Below are positions 8,011-17,900 of a stretch of 38,463 nucleotides of DNA, one piece after another. Made by a program: the position numbers and the translations under genes. The notes beneath the pieces were generated by a model. It was given only the letters and a program-made list of their open reading frames with translations, ran no database searches and had not been told where the DNA came from. Position 1 is the first letter of the stretch, and every line of letters begins with the position of its first letter. Origin of the DNA: ATZT02 sp046048135 (GTDB taxonomy: Bacteria > Actinomycetota > Actinomycetes > S36-B12 > UBA5976); the NCBI GenBank assembly GCA_046048135.1, contig JBJOGR010000001.1, positions 1-38,463 on the forward strand, read 5' to 3'.

Positions 8011-8732
8011 TTTGCTTCTATCTGATAACCGATGCCACGAACTGTTCTAATATTTGCATTGTTTCCAATTTTTTTTCTTAAGTAAGAAATGTAAGTATCA
8101 AGAATTGCACCATCTGTCTCAAAATCAAAACCCCATACCGCACTTAAAATTTGCTCCCTGGTCAAAACTCTTCCAGAATTATTCATTAAATATTGGAGTA
8201 ACTTAAATTCAGTTGGAGAAATTTCTACATCAGTATTGTCAACTTTTAAACGATAATTATTTTGATCTAACTCTAATTTTCCAACAACCAATAAATTACC
8301 TGTTGGTTTAATACTTTTTACTCTTCTTAAAACTGCAGCTACTCGCATAAGAAGTTCTTCTAAGCCAAATGGTTTCGTTACAAAATCATCAGCTCCCAGA
8401 CCAAAACCTGTTGCTTTATCGTCTTTTTGATCTCTTGCAGTTAATACAATCACTGGAACATTATTATTTTCTTTTCTTAATTTTTCTAAAACTTCAAAAC
8501 CATCTATTTGAGGCATATTAATATCGAGAATTACTAAATCTGGTTTTTCTTCTCTTACAAGCCTTAAGGCCTCAAGTCCATGCTTAGCAGAAATTGTTTC
8601 ATAGCCATTCATTCGCAAAGCATCTTGCAAAAGATCATTTAAAGACTTCTCGTCTTCTGCAACCAGAATTCGAGCTAGGGAGGTAGTCACATGATCTAAT
8701 CTATTAGATTTGTTTTGCAAGACGCTTTGCAC
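8007..8732 (-). CDS. OmpR/PhoB-family response regulator
   Basis: A 241-residue regulator. The receiver domain (about residues 20-135) has the acidic pair E26/D27, phosphoacceptor D70 in LVILDINMP, T98 and K120 in FVTKPFG. The C-terminal winged helix shows ISPTEFKLLQYLMNNSGRVLTREQIL and the typical VRGIGYQIE ending. It resembles TrcR-type actinobacterial regulators. The GTG at 8732 has an AGAAG sequence just before it; a second in-frame GTG at 8690 would remove 14 non-conserved residues and lacks a ribosome binding site. The gene begins 9 bases after the secreted repeat protein, in one operon with it and the kinase. Confidence 0.94.
   Translation of the reverse strand: MQSVLQNKSNRLDHVTTSLARILVAEDEKSLNDLLQDALRMNGYETISAKHGLEALRLVREEKPDLVILDINMPQIDGFEVLEKLRKENNNVPVIVLTARDQKDDKATGFGLGADDFVTKPFGLEELLMRVAAVLRRVKSIKPTGNLLVVGKLELDQNNYRLKVDNTDVEISPTEFKLLQYLMNNSGRVLTREQILSAVWGFDFETDGAILDTYISYLRKKIGNNANIRTVRGIGYQIEAK
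8694..8709. repeat. 16-base inverted repeat near regulator start
   Basis: The sequence ATCTAAT-CT-ATTAGAT has perfect 7-base arms around a 2-base centre. It lies inside the first codons of the response regulator if the GTG at 8732 is used, or just ahead of the alternative GTG at 8690. It could be an operator for a dimeric regulator or a chance palindrome in AT-rich DNA. Confidence 0.4.
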
Positions 8733-8741
8733 ATTCTTCTT

Positions 8742-9314
8742 TTAAAATGTCAAAGAAGCATTGCTGGCGGTGCCAATATTGGCTCCTCGATGTTTGCCTA
8801 ATCTCTTTACCCAGTTATGTTTAACATTCTTTATTGCTTCTGCTTGAGATTGAGTCAAAGTATTTTTGCTGACTAAGTCAGCTAAAACTTGATCTCTTAA
8901 TGCTGAAACATCTTCTTTAGGTAAAGCTTTAAGTGATGAATGAACTAATTGTGCTTCGGCTTTTGTGATTGTTCCAGCTTTAACTAGATCTCTTAAACCT
9001 TTTTTATTTGTAGCAGTTGCCTTTATTGCGTCTGCTTTTACCTGAGTTAATGAATTCTTATTGACTAAGTCAGCCAAAACTGAATTTAACTTTGAAGTAA
9101 ATTTTTCATCTAATTTAATTTTCATTGCATTGGTGAAGGCATCAGCTTGTGCTTGAGTTATTGTTCCTTGAGTCACCAGTGAAGTAACAGCCTTTCCTCC
9201 ATGATGTCCTCTTCCACCTTTTCCTCCATTGTCATGGGCAAAAACTGGTGAGGCACTTCCAGCAAGTAAAGCTCCGGTTACAAATGAACCAATTACAACT
9301 TTCTTAAAATTCAT
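8742..9314 (-). CDS. Secreted protein with duplicated ITQ-QAD repeats
   Basis: About 190 residues with a Sec signal peptide (KK, hydrophobic core, ASPVFA, predicted cleavage after residue 27 counting from the upstream ATG). A Gly/His-rich stretch follows (HDNGGKGGRGHHGGK). The rest holds four copies of a helical motif: LVTQGTITQAQADA (47-60), LADLVNKNSLTQVKADAIK (81-99), LVKAGTITKAEAQL (111-124) and LADLVSKNTLTQSQAEAIK (145-163). The second pair repeats the first at a 64-residue offset, so the gene arose by internal duplication. The start: GGAGG at 9321-9325 is only 3 bases from the ATG at 9317 but 6 from the adjacent in-frame ATG at 9314, which is preferred. No function recognised; it leads the operon with a two-component system. 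Confidence 0.82.
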   Translation of the reverse strand: MNFKKVVIGSFVTGALLAGSASPVFAHDNGGKGGRGHHGGKAVTSLVTQGTITQAQADAFTNAMKIKLDEKFTSKLNSVLADLVNKNSLTQVKADAIKATATNKKGLRDLVKAGTITKAEAQLVHSSLKALPKEDVSALRDQVLADLVSKNTLTQSQAEAIKNVKHNWVKRLGKHRGANIGTASNASLTF

Positions 9315-9332
9315 CATTTCCCTCCTTTTGAT

Positions 9333-9361
9333 AACTTAAATATTGGCAATAGCACCCTCAA
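9333..9361 (-). promoter_or_regulatory. Candidate promoter of repeat protein/two-component operon
   Basis: On the minus strand TTGAGG (9356-9361), a 17-base spacer and TAAGTT (9333-9338) form a plausible -35/-10 pair. Transcription would start within a few bases of the strong GGAGG site, giving a very short leader. Tentative, from motif and spacing only. Confidence 0.4.
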
Positions 9362-9441
9362 ATCATCTGAAATTAACCTTAAAAATTTCTGAGAAAGCAA
9401 GCCAAAATGCCTTTTGCTCAATTTCAGGCAATACTTAGCCC

Positions 9442-10647
9442 ATGAAAGTAGTAATTATTGGTGCTGGCTTTGCCGGATTAACGGTTGCGCAAAAACTTGC
9501 TAAACATAAAGACTTTGACATCAACATAGTGGATAAAAATCCTTATCAATTATTTTCTCCCCTTTTGTATCAAGTTGCTACCGGGGGATTGCCTGAAGAC
9601 GATATTGCTTATCCAATAAGAGCTGCAATTCCAGGTGTTAAATATCTTCGTGGAGAGTTGATAAAAATTAATGAATCAGAAAATAACATAACTTTGAAAG
9701 ATCAAACAAATATTGACTATGAATACTTAGTTTTAGCAACAGGTAGTACTGGTACCACTTTTGGAATTCCAGGAGTAAAAGAAAATACTTTACAAATGAA
9801 AACTATTGCAGAAGCAAGAGCGATTAAATATCGACTTTTGAATATGTATGAAGAAATTGAGGCGGGTCATAAACCAAAAGAGGCTTTAAAAGTAATTGTT
9901 GTTGGTGCAGGTCCAACTGGTGTTGAAGTTTCAGGAGCTATTGCTGAATTACAAAAAAGTATGAAACACGAATTTCCCGATATTTATAAATTTGCTTCCG
10001 TAACTTTAGTAGAAGCCGGTTCCAGAGTATTGCCGATGTTTAAAGAAAAATCATCTGTGCATGCCCAAAAAGAATTAGAAGAAATTGGTGTGACTGTTAA
10101 AACTAATTCGGAAGTAGATCGTATGTATGAATCTACGGTGCATCTAAAAAATGGTGAAATATTAGTTGCAGGAACAATTATTTGGGCCGCAGGAGTTGCA
10201 GCACATTCTGAATGGACAAAAATTGGTGAAGCAGATAGATCAAATCGAATAGTTGTTGACGAATATTTAAGATCAAAACCAAATATATTCGTGATTGGTG
10301 ATGGAGCACATTTTAAATTAGATGGAAGACCACTTCCCATGGTTGCTCCCGTTGCCTTACAAATGGGACGACATGTTGCAAAACAAATACTAAATTTAAA
10401 AAATAATAAAGCACTTACTAAATTTAAATACAAAGATAAAGGTCAAATGGCAACTATTGGCAGAAGAAGAGCAGTTGTAGAAATGCCTAATGGTTTGAGA
10501 TTTCATGGCACCTTGGCTTGGCTTACTTGGCTTGCTCTCCACGTCTTTTATCTAGCAGGTGGTAGAAATCGAATCAGTGTTATTGCTGACTGGATGTGGA
10601 ATTACATTGCTTGGGGAATTGGACCAAGAAGAACAGTAATTGATTAA
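9442..10647 (+). CDS. ndh: Type II NADH dehydrogenase (NADH:quinone oxidoreductase)
   Basis: A 401-residue flavoprotein with two dinucleotide-binding folds: FAD site VVIIGAGFAGLTVAQKLA at the N-terminus and NAD site VIVVGAGPTGVEVSGAIAEL near residue 153. ATGSTG, the IWAAGV block and the FVIGDGAHF FAD contact are also present. The C-terminal WLTWLALHVFYLAGGRNR segment matches the membrane-anchoring helices of NDH-2. It passes electrons from NADH to the quinone pool without pumping protons, alongside the complex I genes at the right end of the window. There is no evident Shine-Dalgarno sequence before the ATG, so it may be translated from a short or absent leader. Divergent from the repeat-protein operon. 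Confidence 0.93.
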   Translation: MKVVIIGAGFAGLTVAQKLAKHKDFDINIVDKNPYQLFSPLLYQVATGGLPEDDIAYPIRAAIPGVKYLRGELIKINESENNITLKDQTNIDYEYLVLATGSTGTTFGIPGVKENTLQMKTIAEARAIKYRLLNMYEEIEAGHKPKEALKVIVVGAGPTGVEVSGAIAELQKSMKHEFPDIYKFASVTLVEAGSRVLPMFKEKSSVHAQKELEEIGVTVKTNSEVDRMYESTVHLKNGEILVAGTIIWAAGVAAHSEWTKIGEADRSNRIVVDEYLRSKPNIFVIGDGAHFKLDGRPLPMVAPVALQMGRHVAKQILNLKNNKALTKFKYKDKGQMATIGRRRAVVEMPNGLRFHGTLAWLTWLALHVFYLAGGRNRISVIADWMWNYIAWGIGPRRTVID

Positions 10648-10663
10648 AAGTTAGTATTTAGTT

Positions 10664-11005
10664 ATGTCTCGCCTTTTCAAAATGCCAGTTGCTGACGTTT
10701 ATCCGCTATATGTTGCAAAAATAGAGCGAAAAGGCAGAAAAAAATCAGAATTAAATAAAGTTATCTTTTGGCTTACTGGTTTGGACAATGAAGGATTAAA
10801 ACTTCATTTAAAAAATAAAACAACCTTTGAAGACTTTTTTAAAAAAGTAAAAATTAATCCTAAAGCAAAATTAATCACTGGAACTATATGTGGTGTGAAA
10901 GTTGAAAATATAGAGGATCCCTTAATGAAAAAAGTGCGCTATTTAGATAAATTAGTAGATGAACTTGCTAAAGGAAAATCTTTAGAAAAAATTTTAAGAA
11001 GCTAA
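10664..11005 (+). CDS. DUF2200 family protein
   Basis: A 113-residue protein that matches the DUF2200 family along its whole length: the MPVADVYPLYVAKIERKGR opening, INPKAKLITGTICGVKVE, and the EDPLMKKVRYLDKLVDELAKGK ending. The family is widespread and has no established function. No signal peptide or membrane segment, so probably cytoplasmic. It begins 16 bases after ndh on the same strand and ends just before a strong bidirectional terminator, so the two form a short operon. Confidence 0.88.
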   Translation: MSRLFKMPVADVYPLYVAKIERKGRKKSELNKVIFWLTGLDNEGLKLHLKNKTTFEDFFKKVKINPKAKLITGTICGVKVENIEDPLMKKVRYLDKLVDELAKGKSLEKILRS

Positions 11006-11027
11006 TTCGGTTCTTTAATCAAAATTA

Positions 11028-11058
11028 AAAAGCCCCTAAATTTCATTTAGGGGCTTTT
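11028..11058. terminator. Bidirectional intrinsic terminator
   Basis: A perfect 14-base-pair stem (11028-11041 with 11045-11058) with a 3-base loop; the core AGCCCCTAAA is flanked by A-runs on one side and T-runs on the other, so it has a U-tract in both directions. It lies between the convergent DUF2200 gene (+) and rpoC (-) and serves both. Confidence 0.92.
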
Positions 11059-11075
11059 GTCTGAAAAATTATTTC

Positions 11076-14000
11076 TTATCTTTGATTTGCACCTTGGTCG
11101 TAATCTTCTAGTGGAACAGCTTGTCCTCCACCTGCACCAAAGGATGTGTAGTCAATATCGTCATATGAAGACATTGATGCATACATTGCTTGTTTTGCTT
11201 CTTCAGTTGGCTCGACTCGAACGTGGCGATATCTTGGTAAACCAGTTCCTGCTGGAATTAATTTACCGATAATTACGTTTTCTTTTAATCCAAGTAATGA
11301 ATCAGATTTTTCATTTATTGCAGCATCGGTAAGAACACGTGTGGTTTCTTGGAATGATGCAGCAGATAACCATGATTCTGTTGCAAGGGAAGCTTTAGTG
11401 ATACCCATAAGTTCTGGACGACCAGATCCTGGTTTCTTACCTTCAGAAACTGTTTTTCTGTTTTCGCCTTCAAAAATTATGCGATCAACTAATTCACCAG
11501 GTAACAGATTTGCATCACCTGATTCAATAATTGTTACTCTTCTTAACATTTGTCGAACGATTACTTCAATGTGTTTATCGTGAATTGATACACCTTGGGA
11601 ACGATAAACTTCTTGAACTGCGTTAACTAAATGTATTTGAACTTCTCTTGGTCCCAAAACTCTCAAAACTTGTTTTGGATCAACTGCACCAACTACTAGT
11701 TGTTGACCAACTTCAATTGCTTGACCATCTTCAACAAGTAAACGAGTTCTCTTTGAAACTGGATAAGAAACTTCGCTTGATCCATCATTTGGAATCACTA
11801 CGATTTTTCTCATTTTTTCAGTTTCTTCAATGCGAATTCTTCCTGCTACTTCGCTAATTGGAGCAACACCTTTTGGAGTTCTTGCTTCAAACAACTCAAC
11901 AACACGAGGTAAACCGTGGGTAATATCAGCACCAGCTACACCACCTGTGTGGAAAGTTCTCATAGTTAACTGAGTACCTGGTTCACCAATTGATTGAGCA
12001 GCAATGATTCCTACAGCTTCGCCCACATCAACAAGTTTTCCTGTTGCCATTGATCTTCCATAACATTTAGCACATGTACCAAGTTTAGATTCGCAAGTTA
12101 ATACTGATCTAACTTTGATTTCAGTTACGCCATCTTCAATAAGTTCTGTAATTAAACTCATTGATAATTCATCGTCGCGATGAGCAAGTGTTTCTTGGTT
12201 TAATTTGACATCATCAGCTAGTACTCGAGATGCAACTGAGGTATCAACGAATTCAACTGGACGAACTTTTCCATCGTGTCCCTCTTCACCAATTATTACT
12301 TTTAAGCCACGATCAGTTTCACAATCTTCTTCTCTGATGATTACATCTTGAGCCACGTCAACTAAACGACGAGTTAAGTAACCTGAATCTGCTGTTCTTA
12401 ATGCAGTATCTGCCAAACCTTTTCTGGCACCGTGTGTGGAAATGAAGTATTCCAACACAGATAAACCTTCACGGAAGTTTGACTTAATTGGGCGAGGAAT
12501 GATTTCACCTTTTGGATTAGACACAAGACCGCGCATACCGGCAAGTTGTCTAATTTGCATCATGTTTCCACGAGCACCAGAGTGTGCCATCATCCAAACT
12601 GGGTTTGAAATTGGGAAATTCTTTTCCATTGCTTCTGCAATTTCTGCAGTTACTTTGGTCCAAATATCAATTAATTCTTGTCTTCTTTCAGCATCTGAAA
12701 TCATGCCTCGTTCAAAATTCTTTTGAACTTTAGCTGCTGTTTCTTCAGCTTTCTTTAATAAAGTTTCCTTAGTTGGTGGTTCAACAACATCATCAATAGA
12801 AATTGTCACACCAGATCTAGTAGCCCATCTAAAGCCAAGTTCTTTCAATAGATCAAGAATTTGAGCAACTTGAATCTTTGGATATTTTTCAGTCAAATCA
12901 TTTACAATTTGACCTAAACGTTTCTTATCCACTACAGAATTTATAAATGGATAATTATCAGGTAGTGCTTCATTGAATAATGCTCGACCTAAAGTGGTTT
13001 TTAAAGTTAATGGTTTTCCAAATGACCAACCTTTTGGTGTGTCATGTTCATGTGGAGGATAAACATTCTTTAATCTAATTGTGATTTCAGCTTGTAGATC
13101 AAGTTCGTGTTTATCAAATGCCATCAAAGCTTCTGCAACAGATGAGAAGATTCTACCTTCGCCTTTAACTTTTTCAGTTTGCAAAGTTAAGTAGTAAATT
13201 CCCAAAACCATATCTTGAGTTGGAGTGGTAATTGGTTTTCCAGAAGCAGGAGACAAAATGTTATTTGAAGACAACATTAAAATACGTGCTTCTGCTTGAG
13301 CTTCTGCAGAAAGTGGTACGTGCACTGCCATTTGGTCACCATCGAAGTCTGCGTTAAATGCGGTACAAACTAGAGGGTGAATTTGAATAGCTTTTCCTTC
13401 AATCAATAAAGGTTCAAATGCTTGAATACCTAATCTGTGCAAAGTAGGTGCACGGTTTAGTAATACTGGATGCTCTGTAATAACTTCTTCCAAAACATCC
13501 CAAACTACTGGGCGTGATCTTTCAACCATTCTTTTTGCAGATTTAATATTTTGGGCATGATTTAAATCAACTAGTCGTTTCATCACAAATGGTTTGAAAA
13601 GTTCTAGTGCCATTTGTTTTGGCAAACCGCATTGGTGAAGTTTTAATTGTGGACCAACCACAATTACTGAACGACCTGAATAATCAACACGTTTTCCAAG
13701 CAAGTTTTGACGGAAACGTCCTTGCTTACCTTTTAACATGTCTGACAAAGATTTCAATGGTCTATTGCCAGGACCTGTTACTGGACGTCCACGTCGACCG
13801 TTATCAAATAAAGCATCAACTGCTTCTTGTAACATTCTGCGTTCGTTGTTAACGATGATTTCTGGTGCACCAAGATCTAACAATCTCTTCAAACGATTGT
13901 TTCTATTAATTACACGACGATACAAATCATTTAAATCACTTGTTGCAAATCTGCCACCATCTAATTGCACCATTGGACGAAGATCTGGTGGAATAACTGG

Positions 14001-14951
14001 AATTGCATCTAAGACCATTGATGCAGGTGAATTTCTATTTGCATCAAAAGCATTAATAACTTTTAGTCTCTTTAATGCTCTAGTCTTTTTTTGACCTTTT
14101 CCTGAATTCGCAATTTCTTTTAATGCTGCTTTTTCTTGATCTAAATCAAAAGTTTCCAAGCGACGCTTAATTGCAGCAGCACCCATACCGCCTGTGAAAT
14201 AGCGACCATATCTATCGCGCATTTCGCGATATAAAACTTCGTCGCCTTCTAAGTCTTGTACTTTTAAGTTTCTAAAGCGATCAAAAACTAAAGCTAAACG
14301 ATCAATTTCAGCATCAGATTTTTTACGAATTGAGTTCATTTCGCGTTCTGCTGCTTCGCGAACTTTTCGTTTTTGATCAGACTTAGCACCATCTTTTTCT
14401 AATACTTTTAAGTCTTCTTCTAATTTTTTATTTCTAGCATTAATATCTGCATCACGTCTGGAAGAAATCTTTTTCTTTTCAGATTCTAATTTTGCTTCTA
14501 ATGATGGAAGATCTTCATGTCTTGCATCTACATCAACGTCTGTGATCATGTAAGCAGCAAAATAAATAACTTTTTCTAAATCTTTTGGTGCAAGATCTAA
14601 TAGGTAACCTAAACGAGATGGAACACCTTTGAAATACCAAATGTGAGTAACAGGTGCTGATAATTCAATGTGACCCATTCTTTCGCGACGTACTTTGGCG
14701 CGTGTTACTTCAACACCGCAACGTTCGCAAATAATGCCTTTGAATCGAACACGTTTGTATTTACCGCAATAACATTCCCAGTCTCTGGTTGGACCAAAGA
14801 TTTTTTCGCAGAACAAACCATCTTTTTCTGGTTTTAAAGTTCTGTAGTTAATTGTTTCTGGTTTCTTAACTTCTCCATGAGACCAGCTACGAATATCGGT
14901 TGCAGAAGCTAGGCCGATACGCAATTCGTCAAAGTTATTTACATCTAACAC
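11076..14951 (-). CDS. rpoC: DNA-directed RNA polymerase subunit beta'
   Basis: A 1291-residue beta' subunit, usual for actinobacteria. The N-terminal zinc site uses C60, C62, C75 and C78 (ECYCGKYKR; ICERCGVEV). The actinobacterial coiled-coil insertion lies at about residues 150-230. The catalytic loop NADFDGDQMAVH carries the three Mg-binding aspartates. The second zinc site is CESKLGTCAKCYGRS, and the trigger loop/bridge region includes LTMRTFHTGGVA. The C-terminus ends with an acidic/Gln-rich tail. It begins 31 bases after rpoB, as expected, and ends at the bidirectional terminator at 11028-11058. Confidence 0.98.
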   Translation of the reverse strand: MLDVNNFDELRIGLASATDIRSWSHGEVKKPETINYRTLKPEKDGLFCEKIFGPTRDWECYCGKYKRVRFKGIICERCGVEVTRAKVRRERMGHIELSAPVTHIWYFKGVPSRLGYLLDLAPKDLEKVIYFAAYMITDVDVDARHEDLPSLEAKLESEKKKISSRRDADINARNKKLEEDLKVLEKDGAKSDQKRKVREAAEREMNSIRKKSDAEIDRLALVFDRFRNLKVQDLEGDEVLYREMRDRYGRYFTGGMGAAAIKRRLETFDLDQEKAALKEIANSGKGQKKTRALKRLKVINAFDANRNSPASMVLDAIPVIPPDLRPMVQLDGGRFATSDLNDLYRRVINRNNRLKRLLDLGAPEIIVNNERRMLQEAVDALFDNGRRGRPVTGPGNRPLKSLSDMLKGKQGRFRQNLLGKRVDYSGRSVIVVGPQLKLHQCGLPKQMALELFKPFVMKRLVDLNHAQNIKSAKRMVERSRPVVWDVLEEVITEHPVLLNRAPTLHRLGIQAFEPLLIEGKAIQIHPLVCTAFNADFDGDQMAVHVPLSAEAQAEARILMLSSNNILSPASGKPITTPTQDMVLGIYYLTLQTEKVKGEGRIFSSVAEALMAFDKHELDLQAEITIRLKNVYPPHEHDTPKGWSFGKPLTLKTTLGRALFNEALPDNYPFINSVVDKKRLGQIVNDLTEKYPKIQVAQILDLLKELGFRWATRSGVTISIDDVVEPPTKETLLKKAEETAAKVQKNFERGMISDAERRQELIDIWTKVTAEIAEAMEKNFPISNPVWMMAHSGARGNMMQIRQLAGMRGLVSNPKGEIIPRPIKSNFREGLSVLEYFISTHGARKGLADTALRTADSGYLTRRLVDVAQDVIIREEDCETDRGLKVIIGEEGHDGKVRPVEFVDTSVASRVLADDVKLNQETLAHRDDELSMSLITELIEDGVTEIKVRSVLTCESKLGTCAKCYGRSMATGKLVDVGEAVGIIAAQSIGEPGTQLTMRTFHTGGVAGADITHGLPRVVELFEARTPKGVAPISEVAGRIRIEETEKMRKIVVIPNDGSSEVSYPVSKRTRLLVEDGQAIEVGQQLVVGAVDPKQVLRVLGPREVQIHLVNAVQEVYRSQGVSIHDKHIEVIVRQMLRRVTIIESGDANLLPGELVDRIIFEGENRKTVSEGKKPGSGRPELMGITKASLATESWLSAASFQETTRVLTDAAINEKSDSLLGLKENVIIGKLIPAGTGLPRYRHVRVEPTEEAKQAMYASMSSYDDIDYTSFGAGGGQAVPLEDYDQGANQR

Positions 14952-14982
14952 TTTTTCTTATCCGTCCTTTTTTCCTAGTTTC

Positions 14983-17900
14983 TTAAACTTCTTCTACTGA
15001 ACTTGGTTCTCTTCTTGATAAATCAATGCCAAGTTCTTCTGCTGTGCGGAATACATCTTCATCGGTATCGCGCATTTCGATTGCTTGTCCATCACCAGAT
15101 AGAACTTCCACATTCAAACCAAGTGATTGCATTTCTTTTACTAATACTTTGAAGGATTCCGGAATTCCAGGTTCTGGAATGTTTTCACCCTTCACAATTG
15201 CTTCGTAAACTTTTACACGACCTAATACGTCATCAGATTTAATTGTGAGAAGTTCTTGTAGCGCATATGCAGCACCGTATGCTTCCAATGCCCAAACTTC
15301 CATTTCACCAAATCTTTGACCACCAAATTGTGCTTTTCCACCAAGTGGTTGTTGAGTAATCATTGAGTATGGACCAGTTGAACGAGCGTGAATCTTGTCA
15401 TCAACTAAGTGCAACAGTTTCAAAATGTATGAATAACCAACTGCAATTGGCATTGGGAATGGTTCGCCACTTCGACCATCAAACAATCTGGCTTTTCCAT
15501 TTGGACCAATTAAACGATCTCCATTTGAAGAAGGCAAAGTTGCTGTCATTAATCCAGTGATTTCGTCTTCTCTTGCACCATCAAATACTGGAGTAGCAAG
15601 TTTGGTATTTGCTGGAACAGATTTCATGTTCTCTGGAATATTTTCTGCCCACTTTGGACTTCCTTCAATTTTCCAGCCAGCTTTTGCAAGCCAACCTAAA
15701 TGAAATTCCAAAACTTGTCCAAGGTTCATACGACCTGGCACACCAAGTGGATTTAACACAATGTCAACTGGTGTTCCATCTTCCAAAAATGGCATGTCTT
15801 CAACTGGAAGAATTTTTGCAATAACACCTTTATTACCGTGGCGTCCGGCTAATTTATCTCCAGCTGTAATTTTTCTTTTTTGTGCGATGTAAACGCGAAC
15901 TAATTGGTTAACCCCAGGTCCAAGTTCATCATCATGTTCTTTATCAAAAACTTTGATATCGATAACAGTTCCAGATTCTCCGTGTGGAACTTTTAGAGAA
16001 GTATCTCTTACTTCACGAGCTTTTTCACCAAAGATTGCTCTTAACAATCTTTCTTCAGGTGTTAATTCTGTTTCACCTTTTGGTGTAACTTTTCCAACTA
16101 AAATATCTCCAGGTACAACTTCAGCACCGATTCGAATAATGCCTCGTTCATCAAGATCTGCTAATACTTCTTCAGAAACATTTGGCAAATCTCTAGTGAT
16201 TTCTTCAGCACCAAGTTTGGTATCGCGAGCATCAATTTCATGTTCTTCAATATGAATTGAAGTCAACACATCATCTTGAACTAATCTTTGGCTCAAGATA
16301 ATTGCATCTTCATAGTTGTGGCCTTCCCATGGCATGTATGCCACAAGTAGGTTTTTACCCAATGCCATTTCACCAGCATCAGTACATGGACCATCAGCTA
16401 AAACTTGTCCAGCTTTAACTTTTTCGCCTTCTTTAACAATTGGCTTTTGGTTATATGCAGTTCCTTGATTTGATCTGCGGAATTTTTGTACTTTGTAAGT
16501 AGTTGATGAACCATCTTCGTTAGCTATATCAATTGTGTCTGCACTTACTTCGCTAACTACACCAGCTTTTTCTGCAACCACTACATCGCCTGCATCTACT
16601 GCTGCGCGATATTCCATACCAGTTCCAACAAGTGGAGCTTCAGTTCTAATTAAAGGCACAGATTGACGTTGCATGTTTGCACCCATCAATGCACGATTTG
16701 CATCATCGTGTTCTAAGAATGGAATCATTGCGGTTGCAACTGACCAAACTTGTCGTGGAGAAACATCCATGTAATCAACTTCTTCAGGCAAAATGAAATC
16801 TACTTCGCCACCTTTACGTCTTACTAAAACGCGATCTTCAGCAAATGTGCCATCATCATTTAAAGGAGTATTTGCTTGCGCGATAACGTGACGATCTTCT
16901 TCATCAGCTGTTAGATAAGAAATTTGATTTGTAACTTTTCCTTTATTTACTTTTCTATAAGGAGTTTCAATAAAACCAAATTCATTTACACGAGCAAATG
17001 AAGATAGAGAACCAATCAAACCAATGTTTGGACCTTCTGGAGTCTCAATTGGACACATTCTTCCGTAGTGAGATGGATGCACGTCACGAACTTCGAAACC
17101 GGCACGCTCTCTAGATAATCCACCAGGACCAAGAGCTGACAAACGACGTTTGTGAGTTAAACCTGCAAGTGGATTTGTTTGATCCATAAATTGTGACAAT
17201 TGGCTTGTGCCAAAGAATTCTTTAATAGATGCAACAACTGGACGAATGTTAATTAATGTTTGAGGTGTAATTGCTTCAACATCTTGAGTTGTCATTCTTT
17301 CTCTTACAACTCTTTCCATACGAGATAAACCAGTACGGATTTGGTTTTGAATTAATTCACCAACTGTTCTTAATCTTCTGTTACCAAAATGATCGATGTC
17401 ATCAATTTCAACAACAGTTTTTCCTCTTGCTTTATTTAATTCTTCAACACCTGCATTTAATGCGGCAATGTATTCAATAGTGTCGCAAATATCATCCAAA
17501 GTTAGTGTGGTTTGTTGTAATGGAAGTTGTGAACCAAGTTTTCTACCAACTTTGTAACGACCAACTTTTGCTAAGTCATAACGTTTAGCATTGAAATAAT
17601 AGTTGTCTAAAAGATTTCTTCCACCTTCAACTGTTGGTGGTTCGCCTGGTCTCATCTTGCGATAAATATCAACTAGTGCTTCTTCTTGAGTTTGAACTGA
17701 GTCTTTTGCCAACGTGTCAATTACAGCTGGATATTTTTCAAATCTTTTTGCGATTTGTTCAGTTGTCATACCCAAAGCTTTTAACAATACAGTCGCTGAT
17801 TGTTTACGTTTACGATCTAGACGAACACCAATAAGTTCTTTTTTATCGATTTCAAATTCTAACCAAGCTCCACGACTTGGAATAATTTTAGAATTAAACA

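Noticed and set aside
8742..9317. Reading the ITQ-QAD repeat protein as an adhesin or amyloid (curli-type) repeat protein
   Set aside because: The repeats are only four, helical and Lys/Ala rich, with none of the Gln/Asn spacing of curlin repeats and no sorting signal.
15963..17340. Possible rifampicin-resistance variant in rpoB
   Set aside because: The rifampicin pocket residues visible (QLSQFMDQ, THKRRLSALGPGGL) match the usual sensitive form.
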